The notes below the pieces were generated by a model, which was not told where the DNA came from, did no database searches, and saw only the letters and a list, made by a program, of their open reading frames with translations. Below, in pieces: positions 19,010 to 28,568 of a stretch of 64,000 nucleotides of DNA. The position numbers and the translations under genes are program-made. Source of the DNA: Carpediemonas membranifera. Taxonomy: Eukaryota; Fornicata. The first letter of the stretch is position 1. Every line of letters starts with the position of its first letter. Location of the stretch: assembly GCA_019828565.1 (NCBI GenBank), contig JAHDYR010000012.1, forward strand, positions 1,674,001 to 1,738,000, read 5' to 3'.

Positions 19010-19475
19010 CTTCCACGTCGTCTTCCTCTGTACCGTCCAACCCAGACGCATCCAGCGCCTGAGATGCTGAGACAGTACTGACGCGACCAGCTGCCAGGCG
19101 CCTGTTGTGTAGCCACGTATAGAGATCAGCTACTGCTTCAGTAGGCACAGGAACATGCACGAAGCTTGCGTCGACTGGAAGAGCCGGTGGTGATGATACA
19201 GAGATGAAGGACCCGGATGACTGGGATGATGAACGGCTGTATTCGCGATGCGAAAGGCCCATTGGAATCTCAGTCATATCTGCCTTGTCGAGGATAACTT
19301 GAACCGCCCATGAAGCGATTCTCTCAACCGGAAGGCGCTTCGCTGTCCCATTCGCCGTCAGTATGTCTCGCATTGTCCCAAAAATGCTACACCCACCATC
19401 TAGCTTGTTTTTAAGGGTAACAAGCGGGCAGGTTCCGGCGTGATGGCCTGTTGCGCGGCATATAGTACAAGGCAT
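19005..19475 (-). CDS. T1 second protein, N-terminal CCHC zinc knuckle
   Basis: 156 residues starting at ATG 19475, just inside the right inverted repeat. The first residues form a CX2CX4HX4C knuckle (CTICRATGHHAGTC, residues 3-16). The middle is predicted folded (residues ~25-70), a Ser-rich linker follows, then a helical segment and an acidic tail (DGTEEDDVEE). The frame is open and lies wholly between the inverted repeats, convergent with the transposase. No family is recognised. It may aid transposition (nucleic-acid binding) or be captured cargo. Confidence 0.6.
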   Translation of the reverse strand: MPCTICRATGHHAGTCPLVTLKNKLDGGCSIFGTMRDILTANGTAKRLPVERIASWAVQVILDKADMTEIPMGLSHREYSRSSSQSSGSFISVSSPPALPVDASFVHVPVPTEAVADLYTWLHNRRLAAGRVSTVSASQALDASGLDGTEEDDVEE

Positions 19476-19511
19476 TCCAACTTTCCTTTGAATGAATCAA
19501 AAATCCTTTTG

Positions 19512-19540
19512 GAATGCGTCATTTAGTTTGGTTCTCACAA
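19512..19540 (-). repeat. T1 right terminal inverted repeat
   Basis: 29 bp, the reverse complement of which matches 17891-17919 at 23 positions. It is followed by the TA duplication. Confidence 0.88.
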
Positions 19541-19631
19541 TATATGATATTAGTTAGTCAAGGAGTTTCTCCTCGACACCATTGTGTCGAGTCTTCTCCT
19601 CTTGTAAACATAGTTCGTCAAACGAACCACA

Positions 19632-19641
19632 ATACTAGTAT
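19632..19641. promoter_or_regulatory. E5 palindromic primer-site element
   Basis: ATACTAGTAT, a perfect 10-nt palindrome abutting the E5 5' LTR end (19631). Confidence 0.7.
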
Positions 19642-19652
19642 TCCACGTTTTG

Positions 19653-21234
19653 ATGACGCTCTATAACAATATGCCTATGCTAAAGAAGACGACCATTGAG
19701 TCGTTAGTCCGATTCGCCGAGGATTTGTCCGAGTACCGAGCCAAAGGCGGTGATGCCGACGTTGCCGACATGATTGACACCGAAGTCCAACGGTACGCTG
19801 ACGCTCTCGGCTTTAAACTCTTCGCCAAGGCCTCTGAAGCCATCCCCTCGGCTGAGGCCTCTGTCCCCGTGAACGATGAAGGTTCACCAGTAGCCGGAAC
19901 GCCTAAAGACGACGAGCAACCCCTCCAGCAGTCCCTCATCCTAACCGCAGCTGTCCGAAAGACGCACAAGCGTAAGCGCAAGGCCAAGCGTCTCGCTAAA
20001 GACGACCACGTCCTCAAGCGGCTCGGTAGAGCACTGCAACCGTCCCGTTTTTCTGCCCGTCTCGACTTGTTCCGTCTTTCCATCTCGTCCTTTACTCCGC
20101 AGGAGGTGGTTCGAGTGAACCGACGGTTCAGAACCCTCCTCTCCCTTGTTGATCCCGGGGTAGACTCTGAGATCCTCTGCGACACCTACGCGCGTTGCTT
20201 TAAGCTACCCGATAATTCGCGCGTTCAGTACAAGGTTAAGGATCTCACCGAAGGCTTCTCCCTCGAACAGGCTATGCCGCGGGTGATTGATATCGCTCGC
20301 GATATCGAGGAATCCCGTGCCATGCTGCGTTCCATCGGAATGACCGACAAGCAGTCGTCAACCAAGGCTAAGTCGGGCAAACCCCATCGCGGTCTTCACC
20401 ACGAACCCACCCATCCCGCCCCCAAGCCAATCGCCAAGCCTCATCATCAGGATAAGCCAGCCGCAAGAGCCCCGAACCAACGAGGAGAGGGCAAGCGCGA
20501 GCTGGTGTGCTACAACTGCGGCGAGACGGGCCATCCATCCTTCAAGTGCCCGCGGGATCGTGCCACATGCCCGGTTTGCAAGAAGCAGGGTCACCTCGAG
20601 AAGTTCTGCCGTTTTAAGTCCCCAGTAAACGGGGCGAAGTGTTTATTTTCCGCTGCGTCAGGGGGAGGGTCGTTGCCTGTAGTCAATGGAGTCATCGAGA
20701 AGGCCGAAGTGAAGGTCTTACTAGACTCTGGTGCTGACTGTGCCACGATATCTCCCGATCTGTGCTCCTCGCCAGCCGTTACCAGGATCAACCACGATAC
20801 TGTACGCATCCAAACGGCAGGTGGAATACGAGAAGCTGAAGGCACCGTATCGGTGCAGATCACGTTGAGGCCATCTCCCTTCACGCCACGTGGCTGCGAG
20901 CTGAAGATCCGCGCCTTCGTTCTCAAAACTGCGTACGAAGTCAGTTTTGGTTACAGCCAGATGGTAGAGATCGGACTGCTGCCCTCAATGGCCCAGCCTA
21001 GCAACTCGGAGAGCGAAGCAACTGACGATCCTCCCGTCCCGAGCAAGTTTGAAGCTAAGGCTCTTACCCTCCCCGATGGTATCGCGAGCCAGCAGATCAA
21101 GCTGCTCAAGGAGTACGAAGACCTCTTCCGTGACCGTACTGAACCGAGCAAGCTCGAGCCCTACGACCTATGCCTCAAGGGCGATCGAGTCGTCCACGTA
21201 CGTCCCTACTATGTTCCGCCCCCAAAGGTCCCGG
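19653..21234 (+). CDS. E5 Gag-Pol, N-terminal part (gag, protease, RT start)
   Basis: Starts at ATG 19653. Gag has a Lys-rich segment (KTHKRKRKAKRL) and a capsid-like helical region. Two knuckles, CYNCGETGHPSFKC (~286) and CPVCKKQGHLEKFC (~306), precede a protease with DSGA (~353). E6 interrupts at the RT N-terminus (PPPKVPV); the frame resumes at 25595-25599. Gag, protease and RT are in one frame, unlike E9, its closest relative here by gag and protease sequence. Confidence 0.92.
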
Positions 21235-21304
21235 TGCGGCGGCAAACGGAATTCTCTTTACATAAACTGCACTGACTCGAGCGCCGTCGTGTGTTACCAC
21301 AACA
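21235..21304 (-). repeat. E6 3' LTR (70 bp)
   Basis: Identical to 25525-25594. It contains the recurrent ATAAACTGCAC motif (21261-21272). Confidence 0.92.
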
Positions 21305-21306
21305 CT

Positions 21307-24300
21307 CTACCCCCTCGTCTTCTTCCAAGCGAGGGAGTTGTCATGGATGTAGCTGATAACAAATACATTGTCCCAGTTGTCGGGCCCGTATCTCTCCCAG
21401 GTGGGATTGGAATAGCCCACCCATTCTACTAAGATCTCCCGAACGCCACGCTTGATCCGGTGTTTCCGGACGGCTTGGACTTGGAACTCTTCTGAGTCTG
21501 TCGCGGCCAATCTCCTGCCCTCATCAAGGTCAGGGACGGTGACTCTGCTGAGTCGTGACACATGCACAACCCGCACACTGTCGTCGACTAGTGAGCCTAT
21601 CTCGACAGCCTTATGCTCGAGGACTCTTAGTACCTTATAGGGTCCCTTGAGGCCATGTAGCTTCGATTTGTTCACTGGCCTCTCCAGGACGAAGTCCCCT
21701 GCGCTGAGTTGAGTCGCTTCAGTGTCATCCCTAAAGTGCTCGACGGCGAGGTGCTCATCTCGAATGACCTTCACCACGTCTTCCTGAAGGCGTCGGAGGT
21801 TGTCTAGGGCCGTCTTGACGTCCCTAACCACATCAATCTTAGAGGGTGCCGCCGGCGGTGTCCTCCGCAGCTGGCCGATCTCCACGTAGCGCCCATACAG
21901 GACCTCGTTCGGCGAGAATCCTGTTGCTGTGTGGACAGCACTATTGAGGATGTGTTGAACATATGGCAGGGTCTCTTCCCACCTGCTGAAGTCGTTCAAT
22001 GCCAGTGTTAGCCATCTGACGTGTCTCATGACTTCGGCGTTGCGTCGCTCTACCACACCATTCGATTGAGGGTGGTAAGGCAGTGTCCTACGGTGGAACG
22101 TGTGCATGAGTGTTACGAGCTCCGAGATGACGCTGTTCACGTACTCTGGACCGTTGTCTGACTGAATTACTGTCGGCACGCCGTGTCGGCAGGCTAGCAG
22201 CCAGAGGGCCCTTGCAGCCTGCTGGCCCGTATTGACCTCGGCAGGCATCAGCTCAGTGTAACGACTGAACATGTCGGTCGCCACGAAGATGTAGTGGAAG
22301 CGCGACTCTCCGTGGATTGGTCCGATCGTGTCAATGGAGACGCACTCCCACGGCGCTGTCAGGCCGTCCGTGGTAGAGCTGTTCGTAGTCTGGATGAAGT
22401 CCCGCAGCCTGGTCTTTCTACAGACAATGCAGTCCTTGACATGGTTGGCAACGGCGGTAGCGCGTCCTCGCCAGAATGCCACATCCTTGAGGGAGCTCAT
22501 AGTTCCTGATCGTCCACTGTGACGGCGGTGGGCGTACTGGAGGAGCTCGTCCTTCAGTTCCGTCGCGCCTTCAGGTACGATGGGAATGCCTTCGAACTTC
22601 CAGATTCCATCACGGTCTCTCGAGTAGCCAGCCCTGACCCAGGTATCTCTCTCTCTCTCGTGCGCTGCTTGCGCCTTCATGATTCTCTCGCTCCAGCTTA
22701 GCGTCTCCCCCGCTTGGGCTTCTACCCTGGACAGCTGGTCTGCGACTTGATTGTCTCGACCCGCGATGTGGAGGATACTGAATTTGTAGTCACTCAGTAT
22801 CAGAGACCACCTCATCAGCTTGTTGTTCAGGTCCCGCTTTCCCATAAGGTACATCAGATTTCTGTGATCAGATCTGATTGTGAGGTTGTGGTGCAGCTTA
22901 AACAGGGGCGACAGGTGACTGCTGGTAAGGCACGCCAGGATGGCGTACAACTCTTGTTCGTACGTACTCCACCGCTGTTGTGTTTCACTGAAGCTCCCGG
23001 CGAAGAAGGAGACAATCTTCCACTTCTCCTCGCTCTGCTGTTGGTAAAGTACACCTCCAAACCCGGTAGCGCTGGCGTCTGTGTGCAACTCCCACTTCTT
23101 GGAAGGGTCAGGGAACGCTAGCGACACAGCCTCTTTCACCTTCAGCTTGAAATTGTCGAACGCCTGCTGGTGCTCACTCGTCCAACTGACCGGTTGTCCA
23201 GGCTGCGAGTCCTTCCTCAGGCGATTCAGGGGGTCAGCACTCTGCTGGAGTCGTCCACAAAGCGCGACACGTAGTTAAGGGAGCCTAGCGTCCGCTCTAA
23301 GGCCTTGTAGTTGGTCGGCGGTGGCATGTCTAGCACTGCCTCGATACGCGATGGGGCTAGTCGTTGCCCTTGCGCGTCCAGTATGTACCCCACGACCTCA
23401 GCTTCGGCTGCCCCTATCGTGCATTTCGGCGCCTTGAGTCGCAAGTTGAATTCGTCAGTTCTCTGGAAGACCCTCTCAAGGATCTCTAAGAACTCTTCCT
23501 TCGAACGAGCGTAAACGAAGATATCGTCGATGTATACTGAGGTCCCCTTGTGTAGCAGTGGGGCATACACCCTGTCCATCTCCCGCTGGAAGCGGGATGG
23601 GGCATTGGTTAGCCCGAACGGGCAGCGCAAGAACTCCATGTAGTTGTCCGGGGTGATGAACGCTGTCTTATGTACGTCCTCCTCCGCCATGGAGAGCTGG
23701 TAGTACCCTTGACGCAAGTCAAGTGTCGCGTAGTACTTGCACCCTGCGGCCTCTCGCACGAACTCCTGGATGTTCGGCAGTGGGTAGTGGTCCTTCACTG
23801 TGATAGCGTTCAGACTCTTATAGTCTATGCATAATCGGATCTTGTCAGACCCCTTGTGTCCACCCGACACTACTACGACTGGGGAGGCAAACGGTCCGAC
23901 ACTCGGTCGCACTATCTCCTCCTTCTCCAGTCTTGCCACCTCCTCTTCCACTAGATGCCTCTTCTGAGCGTTCAAGGGGCGCGGGCCCACTCGAACTGTG
24001 GTGTCCTCAGTCAGCTCTATGGTCATAGGCTTCAGACCGTTGCTCTCCGGGAGGTGTGGGTCGAATATCTGCGCGTATTTCTCCGCTAGAGTTCTTATCT
24101 CGCCAGCTATCTCGGAGTCTGGGATGTTGATGAGGCTGACCTGGTCACTGCCTTCGTCCTCCACTGCACAAGCGAGGTACGGGTGGTCGAGCGCGATATC
24201 GTCGTCGCCGTCAGTCGCCTGCGAGGGCGTCTGCGGCTTATATATGTGTAGGCCTTCGTCGCTGAGCAGCCCGAGGGCTCTGAGAGCGCTACATCCGAGG

Positions 24301-25505
24301 AGCATGCGTCCCGATCCTGGGATCACAAGCATTCGGATCGTGACAATCAGGACGCGCGGTCCGATGTCTGGTAAGGTGATCGTGAGCTCTACGGCTGTCT
24401 TTCCTGTCACGATGGCCCCTCCCGCGACTCTTACTCTAAAGGTCGGACATGGGATTGTCTTGATGCCTGGGTCGTTCTCCTTCATCTCTCGTAGTGTGTT
24501 CTCGGGGATGAACGGATGAGTGGCCCCAGTGTCCACGACCATGATATAGTCTCTGCCATTTACAATGGCCTTCGTCGTCAGCGCCTCGTCTCCTGCCTCC
24601 ATTGCTTCGAAGGGTGCAAGGGTGTGGTCGCCGGTTCTCTTGGGACACAGATTGTCGTAATGCATCTGTCCGCAGTGCCGGCAAGGGCGCATCTTTCTCT
24701 TGCCAGACACAGGCAGCACCGTGGAGGGCGTCTCTGATTTCTGGGTCTGTGGCGCGCTGCCCTTAAGACTGATGTTGTTATTAGGAGGCTCGCCCCCGCC
24801 GCTCGGGTCGGGGGTTGGTTGAGCCTCCTCGGCCTTGGCAACAGCACGTGCCACCGCAACCAGAGAGGTAAGAGTCTTGGCCTCGCAGAGCTTGGACTCT
24901 AGATCAAGGCGCTCAAAGAGTGCCTTAGGCTTGATTCGCTTAAGGAAGATCTCCCGTGCAACCTTATCGAACTTGTCGGCGCGGAGGCGCGCGGCCTCTG
25001 CCACCGTGAACTGACGTTGGACCGTACGCTTCTTAGCGGTACCGTCTTCGTCGATAAAAGCCTCTTCGGCGGACTTAAGACCGTAAAGAGGGATCATGGC
25101 TCGAGTCGCGTCGTCATTGAGGGCGACGGTCTCGGCGAGCTCAGCAAGCTCCATGAAGTCAGCGATGAACTCGCGCACGCAAGTGGTGAGTGGGAGTTTG
25201 CTGATCGCTGTAGTGGAGCACTGAAGCTGCTTAAGCTGAGTTTTGAGGGCGCTCAAGCTCTTCGGCATGGACTCCTTCGTGAGGAAGTCGAAGACTTGTT
25301 CTTCGGAGAGATCTTCGGCTCTCTTGAGGCCGTAATGAATCTCAATCTCCTTTTGAAGGGAATCGCACAGTAGTAGAGCTATCTTGAAGTCAGGATGGCG
25401 CGTCTTAAAGACTCTCACTTCACGCTTGAAGGCACGAACGCGTTTTTGCGTAAGATCCTTTGCTTCGATGCTAGGGAATGAATAATCGATGCTCAAGCTT
25501 ACCAT
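21307..25505 (-). CDS. E6 Gag-Pol with a single frameshift
   Basis: ATG 25505. Gag is followed by one knuckle of the short form CX2CX3HX4C (CRHCGQMHYDNLC, ~274). The protease has DTGA (~325), and RT has YIDD (~657). At nt ~23230 the frame changes in a run of five C; six would continue …SRVLTPLNRLRK…. The rest (21307-23235) holds RNase H (HTDAS, EQELYAIL, RSDHRN), integrase (CIVCRKTR; SIDTIG; QSDNG; HPQSNGVVE) and a chromodomain-like end (VEWVGYSNPTWERYG). The homopolymer position allows either a real defect or a read error. Confidence 0.88.
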
Positions 25506-25511
25506 TAAGCA

Positions 25512-25523
25512 AAGTAATTACTT
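25512..25523. promoter_or_regulatory. E6 palindromic primer-site element
   Basis: AAGTAATTACTT, a perfect 12-nt palindrome one base from the 5' LTR (25525-25594). Confidence 0.65.
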
Positions 25524-25524
25524 A

Positions 25525-25594
25525 TGCGGCGGCAAACGGAATTCTCTTTACATAAACTGCACTGACTCGAGCGCCGTCGTGTGTTACCACAACA
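25525..25594 (-). repeat. E6 5' LTR (70 bp)
   Basis: Identical to 21235-21304; outer flank CCGG. Confidence 0.92.
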
Positions 25595-28054
25595 CCGGTT
25601 GTCAAGGAACACATCGATACCCTTCTGGCCAAGAGGTATATACAGGCGTGTCAATCGGCCTATTCCAGCCCAACTATCATCGTACCCAAGAAGGGTGGCA
25701 AGACTCGCTTTGTCGTCGACTTTCGTGAAGTCAACACCATGACAGAGCCATTTGATTACCCCATCCCTCGAATTGACGAAGTTATCACACAACTTTCGGG
25801 TAAGCGAGTGTTCGCAACGCTCGATCTGTCTGCCGGCTACCACCAGATCGCCCTTACTGAGCGTTGCCGGAAGTATACCGCGTTCAGGACAACCTTCGGC
25901 CAGTTCCAATATACACGGATGCCCTTTGGGTTTCGCAATGCCGGTGCTTTCTTTCAGAGAGCGATGGAAAACGCGTTCAGAGGGCTACTTGGGACCGCCT
26001 GCATCATTTACATCGACGACGTGATCGTCATGGGTGCCACGCCAGAGGAATACATCGAGAACCTGAGGAAGGTCCTCCAGCGCGCCCGTGAGTACAAGCT
26101 CCAGCTCGGAAGGGACAAGTGTCAGTTCGGTCGGGCCGAGGTGGAGTTCCTCGGCTGGATCATTTCCGAGGGGTCAGTCAGGATCTCACCAGAGAGAGTC
26201 AACGATATCCAAGACATGAAGCTGTCGCCTACAGTCAAGGGGATGCAAGGTCTAGTCGGATTCTTTAACTACTTCCGCGACTTCGTACCGAACTACGCGA
26301 CCCGCGCCAAACCACTCGTGTCTGCAACGACTAACCGTACGGCCGTGCCAGAGAAAGAGCTAGAGGCTGCCCTAGCGGATATCAAAGAAGCCTTGTGCTC
26401 GGCAGATTCTTTGGCGATGTTCGACGCGACCAAACCTCATGTCGTGATGACTGACGCATCCGACGTGGGGTACGGGGCTGTCCTCCTGCAGGAGGGTCGC
26501 CCCGTGTGTTATATGTCCAAAGCCTTCACAGACGTCCAATCCAGATGGAGTGTCGGCGAGAAGGATGCCTTTGCGATTGTGTCAGCCCTTCAGAAGTGGA
26601 GGAAGTTCTTGTCCTGGGAGAGATTCGAGCTCCTGACCGACCATCGCAACCTCTTGTACATGTATAGGTCGAGTAACGCTAAGGTGCGTAGATGGGCCGA
26701 TTCTATTGCAGACCTAGATTTCGAATTGAAGCACGTGGCCGGTTTAGACAACGGGGGAGCCGACGGTCTGTCGCGCGTATTCTCGCTAGCGTCAGTTGAT
26801 GAGATCAGCAAAGCCCACCTGTTCGGTAACGCCCACCTCTCCGGACGGTTAACCATGGAACGTTTGCGGGAAGCCGGTGTTTCAGTTACTCGCCGTGACG
26901 TTTACGACTACGTCGCCAAGTGCCCTGTCTGCCAGGTCTTGGAGAGACCGCCTGTTGAAAAAACAGACGGTCTACACACGGCTGTGGATGCACCGTTCCA
27001 GCGGGTGGCAATCGATACTCTAGGTCCGCTCCCGGGGCGTGACGGCTACAAATACGTCCAAGTCATGATAGACATGTGTTCCAGGTGGACGGAGCTAGCC
27101 CCCGTCAAGTCTACCACCGCACGCGATGCCGTGGATGCCTTCGTCAACACATGGGTGCTGCGTTACGGTTGCCCACGAGTGCTGCAGTCTGACGGAGGTC
27201 CCGAGTTCAATAATGCTCTCATGAAGAAGCTGGCACAGGACATGGGGTTCGAGACACACGTTACCACCGCGCATCACCCTCAGTCCAACGGAATGGTTGA
27301 GAGAGCTAACCAGATGGTCGAGAGAGTGCTCAAGGCAAGGAAGTTTGAGCTCAGAAACGGCAATTGGCGTCAGCATTTACCGGTTGCGCAGTTTATTGTC
27401 AATTCCATGCCAAGACAACCAACACGCCTTTCCCCCGCCGAGAAACTGTTCGGGAGCAACATGGCGGTGCCGGAGAAGTTATACGTTACCGAGAACAGCA
27501 CGGCAGCAGCTCGTACGTCGCATCTCCTCGCTGCCGAAGCCGCTACACAATTGGCCAAGGCACGTGTCCTGGCCATGCGCGAAGACGCGTTGGCGAAGGC
27601 CTCCACCACCCGCACGGAGATCTTGTCACGGTTTGTGCTCGTGAAATATCCCTCGCGCCCTCCAAACAAGCTTTCCCCGGGCTGGAGAGGGCCTATGCGA
27701 CGAGTGTCGTCTGTCAAGCAGAGCGGTGTTGTAGTAGCCTACATGGTGAAAGACTTAGGTCAGCCCGGAGCGGAACCCATCCGGGTCGATGCGTCTCGCG
27801 TCAGAAAGTTCGTCCCCGGCACCCTATCAGAGGAACAGATCAAGCAGGTGGCGGCCGCCGGCGTGGAGGAGTGGTATATCGACCGGATATCCAAGTCGCG
27901 TGGCACGGGCTCGGTCTCAAAGAGAGAGTACCTTGTCCATTGGCAAGGATTTGAAGACTCCGAGGCTACCTGGGAGCCATACCGCTCCCTTAGAGACGCT
28001 GCTGCTCTGGATGACTTCTTGTCGTCTGCTCAGGCCAAGTCGGAAGGGTTGTAA
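25595..28054 (+). CDS. E5 Gag-Pol, C-terminal part (RT to chromodomain)
   Basis: In-frame continuation after E6: RT (VVDFREVNTM, LSAGYHQIAL, YIDDVIVM at ~26010), RNase H (MTDASDVGYGAV, EKDAFAIVSAL, LTDHRNLLYM), integrase (CPVCQVLERP; AIDTLG; QSDGG; HHPQSNGMVE) and a well-kept chromodomain (REYLVHWQGFEDSEATWEPY). Stop at 28052-28054. No frameshift, so with the first part it encodes a complete polyprotein of about 1,346 residues. Confidence 0.93.
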   Translation, partial: PVVKEHIDTLLAKRYIQACQSAYSSPTIIVPKKGGKTRFVVDFREVNTMTEPFDYPIPRIDEVITQLSGKRVFATLDLSAGYHQIALTERCRKYTAFRTTFGQFQYTRMPFGFRNAGAFFQRAMENAFRGLLGTACIIYIDDVIVMGATPEEYIENLRKVLQRAREYKLQLGRDKCQFGRAEVEFLGWIISEGSVRISPERVNDIQDMKLSPTVKGMQGLVGFFNYFRDFVPNYATRAKPLVSATTNRTAVPEKELEAALADIKEALCSADSLAMFDATKPHVVMTDASDVGYGAVLLQEGRPVCYMSKAFTDVQSRWSVGEKDAFAIVSALQKWRKFLSWERFELLTDHRNLLYMYRSSNAKVRRWADSIADLDFELKHVAGLDNGGADGLSRVFSLASVDEISKAHLFGNAHLSGRLTMERLREAGVSVTRRDVYDYVAKCPVCQVLERPPVEKTDGLHTAVDAPFQRVAIDTLGPLPGRDGYKYVQVMIDMCSRWTELAPVKSTTARDAVDAFVNTWVLRYGCPRVLQSDGGPEFNNALMKKLAQDMGFETHVTTAHHPQSNGMVERANQMVERVLKARKFELRNGNWRQHLPVAQFIVNSMPRQPTRLSPAEKLFGSNMAVPEKLYVTENSTAAARTSHLLAAEAATQLAKARVLAMREDALAKASTTRTEILSRFVLVKYPSRPPNKLSPGWRGPMRRVSSVKQSGVVVAYMVKDLGQPGAEPIRVDASRVRKFVPGTLSEEQIKQVAAAGVEEWYIDRISKSRGTGSVSKREYLVHWQGFEDSEATWEPYRSLRDAAALDDFLSSAQAKSEGL

Positions 28055-28097
28055 ACCCTCCTATTCTCATCTCGCCTGATTTATTGTTGATTAGTTG

Positions 28098-28480
28098 TTA
28101 GAGTCGGCGGCCCCGACCAGCGAAGGCAGGTCCAGTACTGCGCGGTTCAACCCCGTGACGAGCAAGGTGCGCTACCACTTCAGGCAATTCTAGCAACTCC
28201 GGCGTCGGGTACGACCGTGTCACAAACCTGTAGTCTTCCCATTTCAACGTGAGGAGTCGACCACCCGGGCCATTGCGACTGCCAACAACTCGTTCCAGTC
28301 GATAAGTACGGAGCTCATCAGTGAACTGGAGCCCTCCGTCGCCCGTAGTCATGAGTACCGGTACCCACTGTGGATGGGCTTTGAATACCCGCATGACCAA
28401 GCGGAATCGCTTCTCCATCTCCGGTATATCAGAGGACCGGTAGCAAGCCTCTTGAAGCAAACCATAGACTCCCGGGAAGA
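28098..28480 (-). CDS. E5 antisense accessory gene, 3' part
   Basis: The last ~127 codons of a ~373-aa protein, convergent with E5 pol (stops 43 bp apart). It continues the frame from 32922-33492 once E7 is removed. This part completes the shared motif (P-x2-Y-x5-A-x2-R-x2-D in VFPGVYGLLQEACYRSSD) and ends in the clearest chromodomain-like segment of the three antisense proteins: YRLERVVGS… LLTLKWEDY… (~306-350), keeping the W and Y of the chromo core. It has a basic C-terminal tail (GRGRRL). Confidence 0.75.
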
Positions 28481-28484
28481 CGGC

Positions 28485-28568
28485 TGACGTTGTCGGTGGG
28501 AAACATTTTAATCTCGACACAATGGTGTCGTAATCATCAACTGATTAAATGATAAGGAGTCTACGACA
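28485..28568 (-). repeat. E7 3' LTR (84 bp)
   Basis: Identical to 32838-32921. It contains the CGACAC/GTGTCG mini-hairpin also seen in the E3 and E5 LTRs. The gag-pol stop (28561) falls inside this LTR. Confidence 0.9.

Larger units (their letters stand above)
17891..19540 (+). mobile_element. T1: Tc1/mariner-superfamily DNA transposon with two genes
   Basis: 1,650 bp flanked by TA duplications (17889-17890, 19541-19542); the empty site is preserved in the right E5 LTR. The 29-bp terminal inverted repeats (17891-17919 and 19512-19540) match at 23 of 29 positions, the inner 14 being perfect. It carries a transposase on + and a second gene on -, convergent, with overlapping polyadenylation region between. 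The second gene is unusual for this superfamily. Confidence 0.93.
17855..19631 (+). repeat. E5 5' LTR, split by T1
   Basis: Parts 17855-17890 and 19543-19631 make a 125-bp LTR identical to 44555-44679. It begins TGTCA, then TGGGTctcACCCA (a small hairpin also found in the E9 LTR), and contains CTCGACAC/GTGTCGAG. Confidence 0.92.
21235..25594 (-). mobile_element. E6: complete minus-strand Ty3/gypsy element
   Basis: 4,360 bp, identical 70-bp LTRs (21235-21304, 25525-25594), CCGG duplication (21231-21234, 25595-25598), in the RT region of E5. It has no antisense gene. The polypurine tract is the complement of the C-run at ~21308-21315. Confidence 0.93.

Noticed and set aside
28491-28568. E7 LTR starting at TGTCGG (78 bp)
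   Set aside because: With that start the flanks ACGT/CGGC do not match; starting six bases earlier gives a TG start and perfect CGGC duplications.
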